Of a stretch of DNA of 64,000 bases, positions 34,309 to 42,461 are shown piece by piece. Below the pieces are notes generated by a model, which did no database searches, had not been told where the DNA came from, and was given only the letters and a program-made list of their open reading frames with translations. Position 1 is the stretch's first letter, and each line of letters opens with the position of its first letter. Position numbers and translations under genes: made by a program. The stretch comes from Chryseobacterium ureilyticum (lineage in GTDB: Bacteria > Bacteroidota > Bacteroidia > Flavobacteriales > Weeksellaceae), in NCBI RefSeq assembly GCF_900156735.1, contig NZ_FTOL01000004.1:62001-126000 (forward strand), read 5' to 3'.

Positions 34309-35175
34309 CTATGAAGAAATTTCATTTGAATGTTCAAGTTTCTTTCTGTAGTTTTTAGGCGTCTCCCCAGTTTTGGTTCTGAAAAGATAGGAAAAGTGAG
34401 AAAAGTTCTGAAATCCAAGCTCAAAAGCAATCTCTTTAATGGATTTATCCGAACTGTGAAGTAGATTTTTCGCTTCAAGAATGATTCTTTCTTTGATGAA
34501 CTCCAATGGGGAAATTTTATATTGTTTTCTACAGATCACCCCCAGATAGTTTGGTGTAATGCATAATTCATTAGCATAAAAAGAAACATTTTTCTGATTC
34601 TTATAATTCTTATCTACAAGCATATGAAAACGGAAAGCTAGGTTATCCGGCGTACTCAGTGCTTTATCTCCGTAAGCATGCTCTACCCATAAATTGATGA
34701 TCAGGGCAAGAAGACGCACCCTCGCATTAATCAGTTCCGGGAATACCACATCAGCAGCTATTTCCTTTCGAATAGCATTAAATTCAAGGCTGAATCTGTG
34801 ATACGTTTCATCATCAGGCTGTATCATTTCATATTTGCTGTAAGAAGAAAAAGTAAACTTCAGCGTGGGTGAAAAAGTCTTTAAAATAGCATCATTGATA
34901 ATAAGCCTTCTTCCGACTGTATTGGGTGCAAGGTCCCATTTATACTCTCTTTTGGGAAGATGGATGAATAATTGATGAGCTTTAAGATTATACTGATCAA
35001 GTCCGGTGATGCATTTTCCGCCATCACATTCGTCCAATAAAATAATGGTAAAACAGTTATCCGGGAAGAAATTTAATGATGCCGCGCTTACCTCATCCTG
35101 AAAAACGACATCTATTCCTCTGTTGAATACCTCTTCAACCGAGTTTTTATTAATCAATTCTTTATCTATAATCAT
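34309..35175 (-). CDS. AraC family transcriptional regulator
   Basis: A 288-residue AraC-type activator: an N-terminal cupin-like sensory part (about 1-180) and a C-terminal double helix-turn-helix (about 190-285; ELCITPNYLGVICRKQYKISP and SIKEIAFELGFQNFSHFSYLFRTKTGETPKNYRKK, in parts). The convergent position with the DoxX gene suggests no direct link. The effector is unknown. Confidence 0.9.
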   Translation of the reverse strand: MIIDKELINKNSVEEVFNRGIDVVFQDEVSAASLNFFPDNCFTIILLDECDGGKCITGLDQYNLKAHQLFIHLPKREYKWDLAPNTVGRRLIINDAILKTFSPTLKFTFSSYSKYEMIQPDDETYHRFSLEFNAIRKEIAADVVFPELINARVRLLALIINLWVEHAYGDKALSTPDNLAFRFHMLVDKNYKNQKNVSFYANELCITPNYLGVICRKQYKISPLEFIKERIILEAKNLLHSSDKSIKEIAFELGFQNFSHFSYLFRTKTGETPKNYRKKLEHSNEISS

Positions 35176-35436
35176 ACAAATCTTTTTTCAATACAAGTCT
35201 ATACTAATTTATAAAAATACCTGAAGTATCAGGGCATTTTAAAAGCATGCAAAGATACGTTCTTCTTCCCCATTCGTAAATATCAAAAACCGTGACAGGA
35301 ATATCATCTTTTCACTCAGTTCATCATAAAGAACACTATAAAAAAACTGCACAAAAAACCTTTCAACCCTCTTTATTACTGAATTTTAAGGCATATTATA
35401 TGATTTTAAAAAGCTTGATTTTCATTATTGAGTTTT

Positions 35437-35468
35437 TTGGCATATCGGTAAAACAATAAGTATATTTG
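35437..35468 (+). promoter_or_regulatory. Promoter of the moaA-moeA operon
   Basis: TTG at 35437-35439 and TATATTTG at 35461-35468, 21 bases apart, match the flavobacterial TTG-N~20-TAnnTTTG promoter and lie 28 bases before the moaA start. Confidence 0.65.
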
Positions 35469-35495
35469 TGTAAGGATCTTTTTCCTTTTTGAAGC

Positions 35496-36485
35496 ATGTT
35501 AACAGATAAATTCGGAAGACATATCAATTATTTAAGGCTTGCTGTTGTAGACCGATGCAACCTCCGATGTACCTATTGTATGCCGGAGAACGGACTTCCG
35601 TGGATTAAGCAGAATGATTTGATGACGGATGAAGAAATGCTGAAAATATGTTCCGTTTTTACAGATCTTGGAGTTGATAAGATCAGAATAACAGGCGGTG
35701 AACCTTTTGTAAGAAAAAACTGCATCAGCCTTATTGAAAATATATCAAAACTTAATGGGTTTACTGACCTCAGCTTAACCACAAATGGGCTTCTGACCGA
35801 GCAATACATCCCACAGCTCAAAGCATTCGGAGTAAAATCTGTAAACCTCAGCCTTGATACGTTGGATGAAGAACGTTTTTTCAAAATAACCCGCAGAAAA
35901 AGCTTTGATAAGGTAATGAAGACACTGGAAAGCTTATTGAAACATCAGATCAAAGTGAAGATTAACACAGTTGTCATGGAAGATCAGAATACAGAAGATA
36001 TAATTCCTTTGGTTCAGCTTACCAAAGAACTTCCGGTAGATGTACGGTTTATTGAAGAAATGCCTTTCAATGGAAACAATAATGCTGAAATAGTTCCAAA
36101 ATGGAATTTCCCACAGATTTATAATCATATCAAAGATCATTTCCCTGATATAGAGAAACTGAAAGATCCTAAGAGCTCCACATCATACAATTATAAAATA
36201 CCAGGTTTTACCGGAAATATCGGAATCATTGCAGCTTATACCCGTTCATTCTGCGGGGATTGCAACAGAATACGAATTACTCCTTCAGGTATATTAAGAA
36301 CCTGTCTGTATGAAGGTGGCGGCATTAATTTAAAAGAGAAAATCCGGTCTGGAGCAACAGACGAAGAACTTAAAAATATAATCATCAACAGTATACATCA
36401 CAAACCCAAAGACGGATGGGAAGCTGAAAAACAAACTATGAACGCTTCAGAAATTCATCAGTCTATGGCAACAATTGGAGGATAA
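35496..36485 (+). CDS. moaA: GTP 3',8-cyclase
   Basis: A 329-residue radical SAM enzyme that starts molybdenum cofactor synthesis. Cys21, Cys25 and Cys28 (CNLRCTYC) bind the SAM cluster. A second three-cysteine set in the C-terminal half (FCGDCNRIRITPSG..RTCLYEGG) binds the second cluster and GTP. TGGEPFVRK is the SAM-interacting motif, and the protein ends with Gly-Gly, needed for activity in MoaA. It opens the plus-strand Moco gene group. Confidence 0.97.
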   Translation: MLTDKFGRHINYLRLAVVDRCNLRCTYCMPENGLPWIKQNDLMTDEEMLKICSVFTDLGVDKIRITGGEPFVRKNCISLIENISKLNGFTDLSLTTNGLLTEQYIPQLKAFGVKSVNLSLDTLDEERFFKITRRKSFDKVMKTLESLLKHQIKVKINTVVMEDQNTEDIIPLVQLTKELPVDVRFIEEMPFNGNNNAEIVPKWNFPQIYNHIKDHFPDIEKLKDPKSSTSYNYKIPGFTGNIGIIAAYTRSFCGDCNRIRITPSGILRTCLYEGGGINLKEKIRSGATDEELKNIIINSIHHKPKDGWEAEKQTMNASEIHQSMATIGG

Positions 36486-36487
36486 TT

Positions 36488-37690
36488 ATGGAAATGATCA
36501 CGGTACAACAAGCAGAAGACATTATACTTTCCCAAACCCAAAATTTTGGAAAAGAAGAAATCTCATATAATCATGCATTAGGGCGAGTTCTGGCAGAGAA
36601 TCTTAATGCAGACCGCGACCTTCCTCCTTTTGACCGACCTACAGTAGACGGAATAGCAATCCATTATGATACTTATGAAAAAGGAGTCCGTTCTTTTACA
36701 GTGAAAGCAATACAGTCTGCCGGAGAACCTTCTATCTCAATTGATTCTGAAGAAGAATGTATTGAAATCATGACCGGAGCAGCTTTAGATCATTCAGTAG
36801 ATACTGTTATTCGTTATGAAGATATTTCAATAAACGAAGGTATTGCCACAATAAATATTGATATTAAAAAAGGACAGAATATTCATCTGAGAGGAAGGGA
36901 TAAAAAAGAAGGTGAAGTTCTGGTAAATGCCAATCAAATCATTACTCCTGCTATTATTGGAATAGCTTCATCTATCGGAAAAACTTTAATTTTAGTAAAC
37001 AAACTGCCTAAAATTGTAATTATTTCCACCGGAGACGAAATGGTAAGCCCTGAATCTGTTCCAAGTCCGTATCAGTTAAGGCGCTCCAACGGAATTACCA
37101 TACAATCGGTTGTAAAGAAATATAATATCGAAGCCGATACTCTTCATCTTAATGATGATTATGAAGAGATAAAAAAAGAACTTTCCCGCTGTATCAATCA
37201 ATATGATGTTCTACTTATGAGTGGCGGAGTGTCTATGGGAAAATTTGATTATCTGCCTAAAGTCTGTGAAGAACTCGGAATAGAAAAACTTTTTCATAAA
37301 ATAAAACAAAGACCTGGAAAACCTTTCTGGTTTGGTAAAAATAAAGATCAGAAGCTTGTTTTTGCATTTCCAGGAAATCCTGTTTCTGTATTCATGTGCC
37401 TGCACAGATATTTTATTCCCTGGCTGGAAAAATCGTTGGAGATTTCCGGAGTTTCGCCTATGTTCGCTGTTTTACAGAATGATATTGATTTTCCTTTTGC
37501 TCTTCAGTATTTTGCACAAGTAAAACTTGGAGTCAATGAATTGGGGCAGATTACTGCAGAATCAGTGAATACAAATGGTTCAGGGGATTTTTCTCACCTT
37601 GCTGATACAAATGCTTTTATAGAGCTTCCTTTGGAACAGAATAGTTTTAAAAAAGGTGAGGTTTATAAAGTATGGAAATATAATGATTGA
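36488..37690 (+). CDS. moeA: Molybdopterin molybdotransferase
   Basis: A 400-residue MoeA that inserts molybdate into adenylated molybdopterin. The N-terminal part has DRDLPPFDRPTVDGIAI. The MoCF-fold domain has IISTGDEMVSP and the MSGGVSMGKFDYL motif. KQRPGKPFWFGK and FAFPGNPVSVF carry the conserved Pro-Gly-Lys-Pro and Pro-Gly-Asn-Pro loops. It starts 2 bases after moaA. A 126-base palindromic element separates it from moaC. Confidence 0.96.
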   Translation: MEMITVQQAEDIILSQTQNFGKEEISYNHALGRVLAENLNADRDLPPFDRPTVDGIAIHYDTYEKGVRSFTVKAIQSAGEPSISIDSEEECIEIMTGAALDHSVDTVIRYEDISINEGIATINIDIKKGQNIHLRGRDKKEGEVLVNANQIITPAIIGIASSIGKTLILVNKLPKIVIISTGDEMVSPESVPSPYQLRRSNGITIQSVVKKYNIEADTLHLNDDYEEIKKELSRCINQYDVLLMSGGVSMGKFDYLPKVCEELGIEKLFHKIKQRPGKPFWFGKNKDQKLVFAFPGNPVSVFMCLHRYFIPWLEKSLEISGVSPMFAVLQNDIDFPFALQYFAQVKLGVNELGQITAESVNTNGSGDFSHLADTNAFIELPLEQNSFKKGEVYKVWKYND

Positions 37691-37697
37691 AGTAAAT

Positions 37698-37823
37698 GCC
37701 ACGAATGCACGAATTTATTTAAATACTTTTAATATTCTATGTTCCTATGTGGTAAAAAAAATTAAAACGCATAGAAACATAGGCTTTTCTGGCTCTAATT
37801 AAAAATATTCGTGCAGTCGTGGC
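37698..37823. repeat. Solitary palindromic repeat element (same family as the array at 45.3 kb)
   Basis: It begins GCCACGAATGCACGAAT and ends ATTCGTGCAGTCGTGGC; these ends are near-perfect complements. The middle holds a second inverted repeat (TCTATGTTCCTATG and CATAGAAACATAGG). Its length of 126 bases is close to the 119-base array units. It lies inside the moaA-moeA-moaC-mobA gene group. Confidence 0.85.
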
Positions 37824-37859
37824 AAAAACAAATCATATTTGTGTTTAAAAAAATAAAAT

Positions 37860-38336
37860 ATGTCAGAATTTACCCATCTAAATAAAAACGGTGAACCCGC
37901 CATTGTAGACGTTGGCGGGAAAAAAGTTGCTCACAGAAAAGCAGTTGCTCAAGCTGTCATTTCTCTACCTGAAACTGTATTGAAAGCATTACAACAAGAT
38001 GATTTTAATACTAAAAAAGGTTCAGTATTTCAGATTGCCATCATTGCTGGAATTATGGGTGCCAAGAAAACAAGTGAATTGATTCCGCTTTGTCATCCTA
38101 TAGGACTTGATAATTGTAATGTACAGATCAAATTGAATGACCATAACGACATTGTGATTGAATGCACGGCTAGCATTGAAGCCAAAACCGGAGTGGAAAT
38201 GGAAGCCCTTACCGGAGCCTCAGTAGCCGCATTGACTATTTATGATATGTGTAAAGCTTTGAGCCATGATATTGTAATCAAAGAAATTAAATTAATAGAA
38301 AAATCAGGTGGAAAAAATGATTTCAGAAGAGCTTAA
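37860..38336 (+). CDS. moaC: Cyclic pyranopterin monophosphate synthase
   Basis: A 158-residue MoaC that forms cPMP from the MoaA product. It has KKVAHRKAVAQAVISL, KTSELIPLCHPIGLDNC and a C-terminal IELKxIEKSGGK-like motif (IKLIEKSGGKNDFRR), with the active-site Lys and Met-Glu-Ala-Leu-Thr-Gly-Ala segment. Length is normal. It overlaps mobA by 20 bases. Confidence 0.96.
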   Translation: MSEFTHLNKNGEPAIVDVGGKKVAHRKAVAQAVISLPETVLKALQQDDFNTKKGSVFQIAIIAGIMGAKKTSELIPLCHPIGLDNCNVQIKLNDHNDIVIECTASIEAKTGVEMEALTGASVAALTIYDMCKALSHDIVIKEIKLIEKSGGKNDFRRA

Positions 38337-38922
38337 TACAATTCCTGCGATCAACGGACTGGTACTGGCGGGCGGGAAAAGCGTAAGAATGGGACAGGCA
38401 AAAGATCTTCTTCACTGGCATGGTAAGGAGCAACGTTATTTTGCAGCTGATCTTCTCGCTCCTTTTTGTGATGAGGTTTTTATTTCATGCAGACAGGATC
38501 AGCTGGATAATTTTGACCCTAATTATAATGCACTTACCGATACATTCCTGAATATGGGACCTTTTGGAGGAATTCTTTCTGCTTTGCGTGCCCAAAGAGA
38601 TAAAGCATGGCTGGTAGTAGCATGTGATCTGCCGCTTTTGGATCAGAAATCTCTGGAATTTTTATTGCAGTCACGAGATCCGGAAAGAGCAGCTACCACT
38701 TACGAAAGTCCTTTTGATGGCTTGCCTGAGCCTTTGATTACCATTTGGGAACCGAAAAGTTATCCTTTACTTCTGAATTTTTTAGGAAGCGGAAATACAT
38801 GTCCGCGAAAAGTACTGATCAATAGTGATACCCTTATTTTAAAACCCGATAATCCGGAAGCTTTAATGAATGTGAATACTCCGGAGGAAGCGGAAAAAGC
38901 ACAACAGATTCTGAAACGCTGA
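38317..38922 (+). CDS. mobA: Molybdenum cofactor guanylyltransferase
   Basis: A 201-residue nucleotidyltransferase with the GTP loop LVLAGGKSVRMGQAKDLL, the FISCRQDQ segment and the metal-binding VVACDLPLL. It adds GMP to Moco to give the bis-MGD cofactor used by DMSO reductase-type enzymes such as the FdhF/YdeP protein in this window. I chose ATG 38317; a GTG at 38308 is the alternative. The start lies inside moaC, so translation is coupled. Confidence 0.92.
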   Translation: MISEELNTIPAINGLVLAGGKSVRMGQAKDLLHWHGKEQRYFAADLLAPFCDEVFISCRQDQLDNFDPNYNALTDTFLNMGPFGGILSALRAQRDKAWLVVACDLPLLDQKSLEFLLQSRDPERAATTYESPFDGLPEPLITIWEPKSYPLLLNFLGSGNTCPRKVLINSDTLILKPDNPEALMNVNTPEEAEKAQQILKR

Positions 38923-39147
38923 TGCAAAGAACTACAAGAGTTTTATACTTAGTTGTTGGAAATCGTAAAGACTCATTTTTTTATCTTCTAAATGTTTTTT
39001 AATACAAAATATTTTATCTGCAATAAAATTATAATAGCCACGGATTTACGAATAATATAGTTGAAATATTTAAAAATAAGACCGCTTCAACTTGAGTAAT
39101 CGGGTGAGAATCTTATCTATTAATAGAGAAAAATAAAAGAAACAGTT

Positions 39148-40188
39148 ATGAATACATCATTTGAACGTTATCAGTGTCAGATTGCTTTACCTGGTTTTGG
39201 TATCTCTTCTCAGGAAATGCTTAAAAACGCTAAGGTTCTTATTGTAGGAATGGGAGGACTTGGCTGTCCTTCAGCACAATATCTGGCATCATCGGGTGTA
39301 GGAACCATTGGTCTTGTAGATGATGATATTGTTTCTTTAAGTAATCTTCACCGTCAGATTCTATACAATCCGGAAGATGTGGGAGCTTTTAAAGTAGAAG
39401 TTGCAGCCAAAAGATTACAGCAGCAGAATCCGTCTGTTTCTATTATTCCTTATCAGCAAAGGGTTTCTTCTTCCAATGTCATGGAATTGATCTCAGAATT
39501 TGATCTGATCATAGAAGGAACTGATAATTTTGAAACTAAATGTTTACTGAATGACGCTTGTGTCCTTGCAGGAAAACCTCTTGTTTATGGAGCTATTTAT
39601 CAACATGAAGGGCAGGTAAGCATCTGGAATGCTTTACAAAAAGATGGTTCTTACGCTCCTCATTATCGTGACGTTTTTCCTAATGCAGAAGAGTCACAGG
39701 TTCCAAACTGCCGGGAAGGTGGTGTAATTCCTACTCTTGCAGGAATTGTAGGATGTATGCAGGCTAATGAAGCGATAAAATACCTGACCAGATCAGAAGA
39801 AACGTTAGCCGGAAAATTATGGATGATAAACGTAATGAATGGCAAAACCCAAATCATTAAACTCAGAAAAACAGCTGTAAAAATTACTTCACTACCGCAA
39901 ACTGTACAGCTTATTACTTTTGAAGAACTTACAAAGGATCAAACACTGTTTGAAATCATCGATGTACGTACGGGAGAAGAACATAGAAATTTCAATATTG
40001 GTGGAAAAAATATTCCATTGGAGGAGTTACAGGATCATTTTTCTTCCATTTCGTTGGCGTCAAACCCTATTGTCATTTACTGTCAATCCGGAAAACGAAG
40101 CATGGAAGCTGTAAAAAAGATAAGAAGTATTTTTCCGGAAAAGGAAGTTTTTTCTTTGAAAAATGGTATTAACGGAATTAAATCATAA
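39148..40188 (+). CDS. moeB: MoeB/ThiF-type adenylyltransferase with rhodanese domain
   Basis: A 346-residue E1-like protein. The adenylating domain (about 1-245) has VGMGGLGCPSAQYLASSGVG, the VDDDIVSLSNLHRQ motif and ELDLIIEGTDN-like FDLIIEGTDNFETK. A C-terminal rhodanese (about 255-346) has the active-site Cys in VIYCQSGKRSMEAV. In this context it most likely adenylates and sulfurates the MoaD C terminus. A ThiS-dedicated role is possible but no thi genes are near. A repeat half-copy (GCCACGGATTTACGAAT) lies upstream at about 39035. Confidence 0.9.
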   Translation: MNTSFERYQCQIALPGFGISSQEMLKNAKVLIVGMGGLGCPSAQYLASSGVGTIGLVDDDIVSLSNLHRQILYNPEDVGAFKVEVAAKRLQQQNPSVSIIPYQQRVSSSNVMELISEFDLIIEGTDNFETKCLLNDACVLAGKPLVYGAIYQHEGQVSIWNALQKDGSYAPHYRDVFPNAEESQVPNCREGGVIPTLAGIVGCMQANEAIKYLTRSEETLAGKLWMINVMNGKTQIIKLRKTAVKITSLPQTVQLITFEELTKDQTLFEIIDVRTGEEHRNFNIGGKNIPLEELQDHFSSISLASNPIVIYCQSGKRSMEAVKKIRSIFPEKEVFSLKNGINGIKS

Positions 40189-40208
40189 GAAGAAAGCTGC
40201 TATTGCTT

Positions 40209-40418
40209 TTATATCTTGGTGAGTGCTGATTCTTTATGGGCTGCGATATGATCAGATTTATCACTTTTAATTTCATACTGTGGGCTGTCTTCACTGGCAT
40301 GATGAGTATATCCTTTATAATCAAAATCTTTTGTATGAATCTTGATGATTGTTCCTGAAACTCTGCCCGCTTCTGAATTCCAGCTTACTTTATCTCCTGT
40401 TTTAAATTTTGGTTTCAT
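40209..40418 (-). CDS. DUF2945 (HVA1/TUDOR-like) small protein
   Basis: A 69-residue protein of the DUF2945 family: KFKTGDKVSWNSEAGRVSGTI and HASEDSPQYEIKSDKSDHIAAHK are the diagnostic motifs. The longer open frame to 40508 overlaps the DUF488 gene and lacks family support, so ATG 40418 is used. The family has an SH3-like fold; function unknown. Confidence 0.85.
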   Translation of the reverse strand: MKPKFKTGDKVSWNSEAGRVSGTIIKIHTKDFDYKGYTHHASEDSPQYEIKSDKSDHIAAHKESALTKI

Positions 40419-40467
40419 ATTAGCTTTTCTATGATTTTGAATGTTTTTATTGGACCACAAAAGTTTT

Positions 40468-41004
40468 TCAATCAAATAAGCTTTCATCGGAATAAAAAAC
40501 ATGCCCATCTCTGATTCTTGCTGGTGAAGTGTATGGATGTTCTTCCACTTTTCTAATATTCATAATGTGTTCTACCTTCCAGCCTTTTGCTTTAAGATAA
40601 TCTGAAATCATAGACCTGTGACAACGCCACCATACTGCTTCTGAACACATAAACGCTGTGGTTTTCTGTCTGGCAATCGTCTCAAGTTGCTCAACCGCTC
40701 TGGTAAATCCTGCTGTTTGCATATAATCGGCATATCCACGGAAAGATTCGTTTTTCCAACGACTGTTTACAGAATTTGGCTGAACTTTTCTCCTCCCACC
40801 CAATTCTTCCATATGAATATAATCAATGTGGTGTTCCGGCAATACTTTTTCCAGATTATCTTTACTAAACCACGGATATTTCTTTGAACCCGGAAATCTT
40901 CTGACATCTGCAAGCATTTTAATATCAAATGAATTCAGCATTTCAATAAATTCATCCAACGAGTGAACAGAATGTCCAATGGTATAAATAACCGGCTTTT
41001 CCAT
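40468..41004 (-). CDS. DUF488 family protein
   Basis: A 178-residue protein with DUF488 motifs: YTIGHSVHSLDEFIEML at the start, LADVRRFPGSKKYPWF, YIHMEELGGRR, and FMCSEAVWWRCHRSMISDYL near the end. The conserved Cys and Arg suggest a nucleic-acid or small-molecule binding site; no function is established. The GTG one codon upstream was not used. Pairing with DUF2945 is frequent in stress-related clusters. Confidence 0.85.
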   Translation of the reverse strand: MEKPVIYTIGHSVHSLDEFIEMLNSFDIKMLADVRRFPGSKKYPWFSKDNLEKVLPEHHIDYIHMEELGGRRKVQPNSVNSRWKNESFRGYADYMQTAGFTRAVEQLETIARQKTTAFMCSEAVWWRCHRSMISDYLKAKGWKVEHIMNIRKVEEHPYTSPARIRDGHVFYSDESLFD

Positions 41005-41011
41005 CACATTC

Positions 41012-41929
41012 CTAATCTATTATATTATGTGTTACTTTTTGAGAAACTTTGATCTTTTCTCCTGCCATCTCATGAATAGTTTCGTCAATCATCACACACA
41101 TACTGTTCAACGCGAGATCATTGGCTTCTGTTCCAAAAGGTTCTTCAATTTCATCCGCAATCGCTTCAAATGCTACAAATGTATAGGCTACAAAGACTAC
41201 AATAAGGGGGGTAAACCATCTCAATGAATCTACCAAACCAAAAGGCAGCAGAAAACAGTAAATATAAACGGTACGATGTAATAAAACCCTGTAGCTGTAA
41301 GGAATCGGGGTGGAAATAATTCTTTCGCAACCTCCTACAATATCAGAAAGCTTATCAAAATTTTCATCGAAACGAGCCTGTTGGATAGTGTCTATACTTC
41401 CTTCATCTTTTGCCTGTTGTACCCAGTCTGCCAATAGTTTCATAATGACAGCAGGTTTGTATTTTGATGCTGAAACAATTTTCAGTTGATTTTCATTAAG
41501 TCTTTCTTTTAAGTCATCATAAGCATCTGTTCCTCTCAACTGATGTTTTAAAGCAAAAATAAAAGCCGCCAGCAACTGGATAAATTCATGAACGGAGAGA
41601 CTGCTGTTCTGTACATTTTTTAAGGTTAAAGCCTGACGGGTTAATGATCGTGCTGTATTCAGTAAAGCGCCCCATAATTTACGCCCTTCCCAAAATCTTT
41701 CATAGCTGGCATTATTCCTGAATCCTAAAAATAAAGCAAGAACAAACCCGAATAATGTTAATGGTGCCGGATTAAGTGGAACTTTAAAAGAAAAGATCAT
41801 TCCCCGCAGGTACACGACCCCCAATGCTAAAATAAAAAGTAAAAAAAGGCGTGGCAACAGCCTCGGCAAAACTGAGCCGTGCCAGACAAAAAGCATTTTG
41901 AACCAATGTTCCTTCTTCCTTATAATCAT
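41012..41929 (-). CDS. Bestrophin-like anion channel family protein
   Basis: A 305-residue integral membrane protein of the bestrophin/UPF0187 family. A basic N terminus precedes two hydrophobic hairpins; the conserved segments are GFVLALFLGFRNNASYERFWEGRKLWG and the later PYSYRVLLHRTVYIYCFLLPFG and EEIEEPFGTEANDL (quoted in parts). Bacterial members form pentameric ion channels. It belongs to the minus-strand group with DUF488 and the molybdoenzyme genes. Confidence 0.88.
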   Translation of the reverse strand: MIIRKKEHWFKMLFVWHGSVLPRLLPRLFLLFILALGVVYLRGMIFSFKVPLNPAPLTLFGFVLALFLGFRNNASYERFWEGRKLWGALLNTARSLTRQALTLKNVQNSSLSVHEFIQLLAAFIFALKHQLRGTDAYDDLKERLNENQLKIVSASKYKPAVIMKLLADWVQQAKDEGSIDTIQQARFDENFDKLSDIVGGCERIISTPIPYSYRVLLHRTVYIYCFLLPFGLVDSLRWFTPLIVVFVAYTFVAFEAIADEIEEPFGTEANDLALNSMCVMIDETIHEMAGEKIKVSQKVTHNIID

Positions 41930-41957
41930 AGTGTTTTTGTAAAGCTTTTACTGCAAT

Positions 41958-42443
41958 TTATTTTTTAATCTGTCCTATTACTAAAGATTCCAGTTGATAA
42001 GAGCTGCGTGCCGGTTTTTTCTCGCCTTCTGCAATGATTCGGAGTGGTCCTTTTGATTCCGGCAATGGTTTTCCGTCAATAGTATCTGCCACAATTACAT
42101 TTTTGTCAGCAATAGAAGCATCCAGCTCCGCCAATGAGAATAAAACCTGATATCCGTCTTTGCATTTTACCAACAGATATTTTGTCATATTTTCTCCATG
42201 AAGCTCTTTACCTGAAGGGGCTCCTGCTTTTGCGAGAATATCCTGAACTGAAACGCCTGTATAAACATGAATGCTTCCGTCCTTATCTTTTAATGATGCT
42301 TCTTTCCTTAGCATTTTTGATAGATCAGTCAAACTTAGTTCTAGTGGTTTTGGAACATCACCACTTACTTTAAGTTTAAAATCTGACTGGCAAAAAGCCC
42401 AGCCGGACACAAGCAATAGCGTTATAGGCAGTATTTTTTTCAT
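41958..42443 (-). CDS. Small secreted molybdopterin-fold (sulfite-oxidase-like) protein
   Basis: A 161-residue exported protein (signal peptide MKKILPITLLLVSGWAFC). Residues about 30-150 resemble the oxidoreductase molybdopterin-binding fold in miniature: VSGDVPKPLELSLTDL, HVYTGVSVQDILAKAGAP and SKGPLRIIAEGEKKPARS. The Cys that holds molybdenum in sulfite oxidase is not present, so it may bind a ligand only or act as an accessory. It lies 18 bases after the FdhF/YdeP gene and is co-transcribed with it. Confidence 0.78.
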   Translation of the reverse strand: MKKILPITLLLVSGWAFCQSDFKLKVSGDVPKPLELSLTDLSKMLRKEASLKDKDGSIHVYTGVSVQDILAKAGAPSGKELHGENMTKYLLVKCKDGYQVLFSLAELDASIADKNVIVADTIDGKPLPESKGPLRIIAEGEKKPARSSYQLESLVIGQIKK

Positions 42444-42461
42444 ATACAAAATTAAGAATAA

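Noticed and set aside
37740..37810. Terminator between moeA and moaC
   Set aside because: The hairpin there belongs to the palindromic repeat element and has no T run after its stem.
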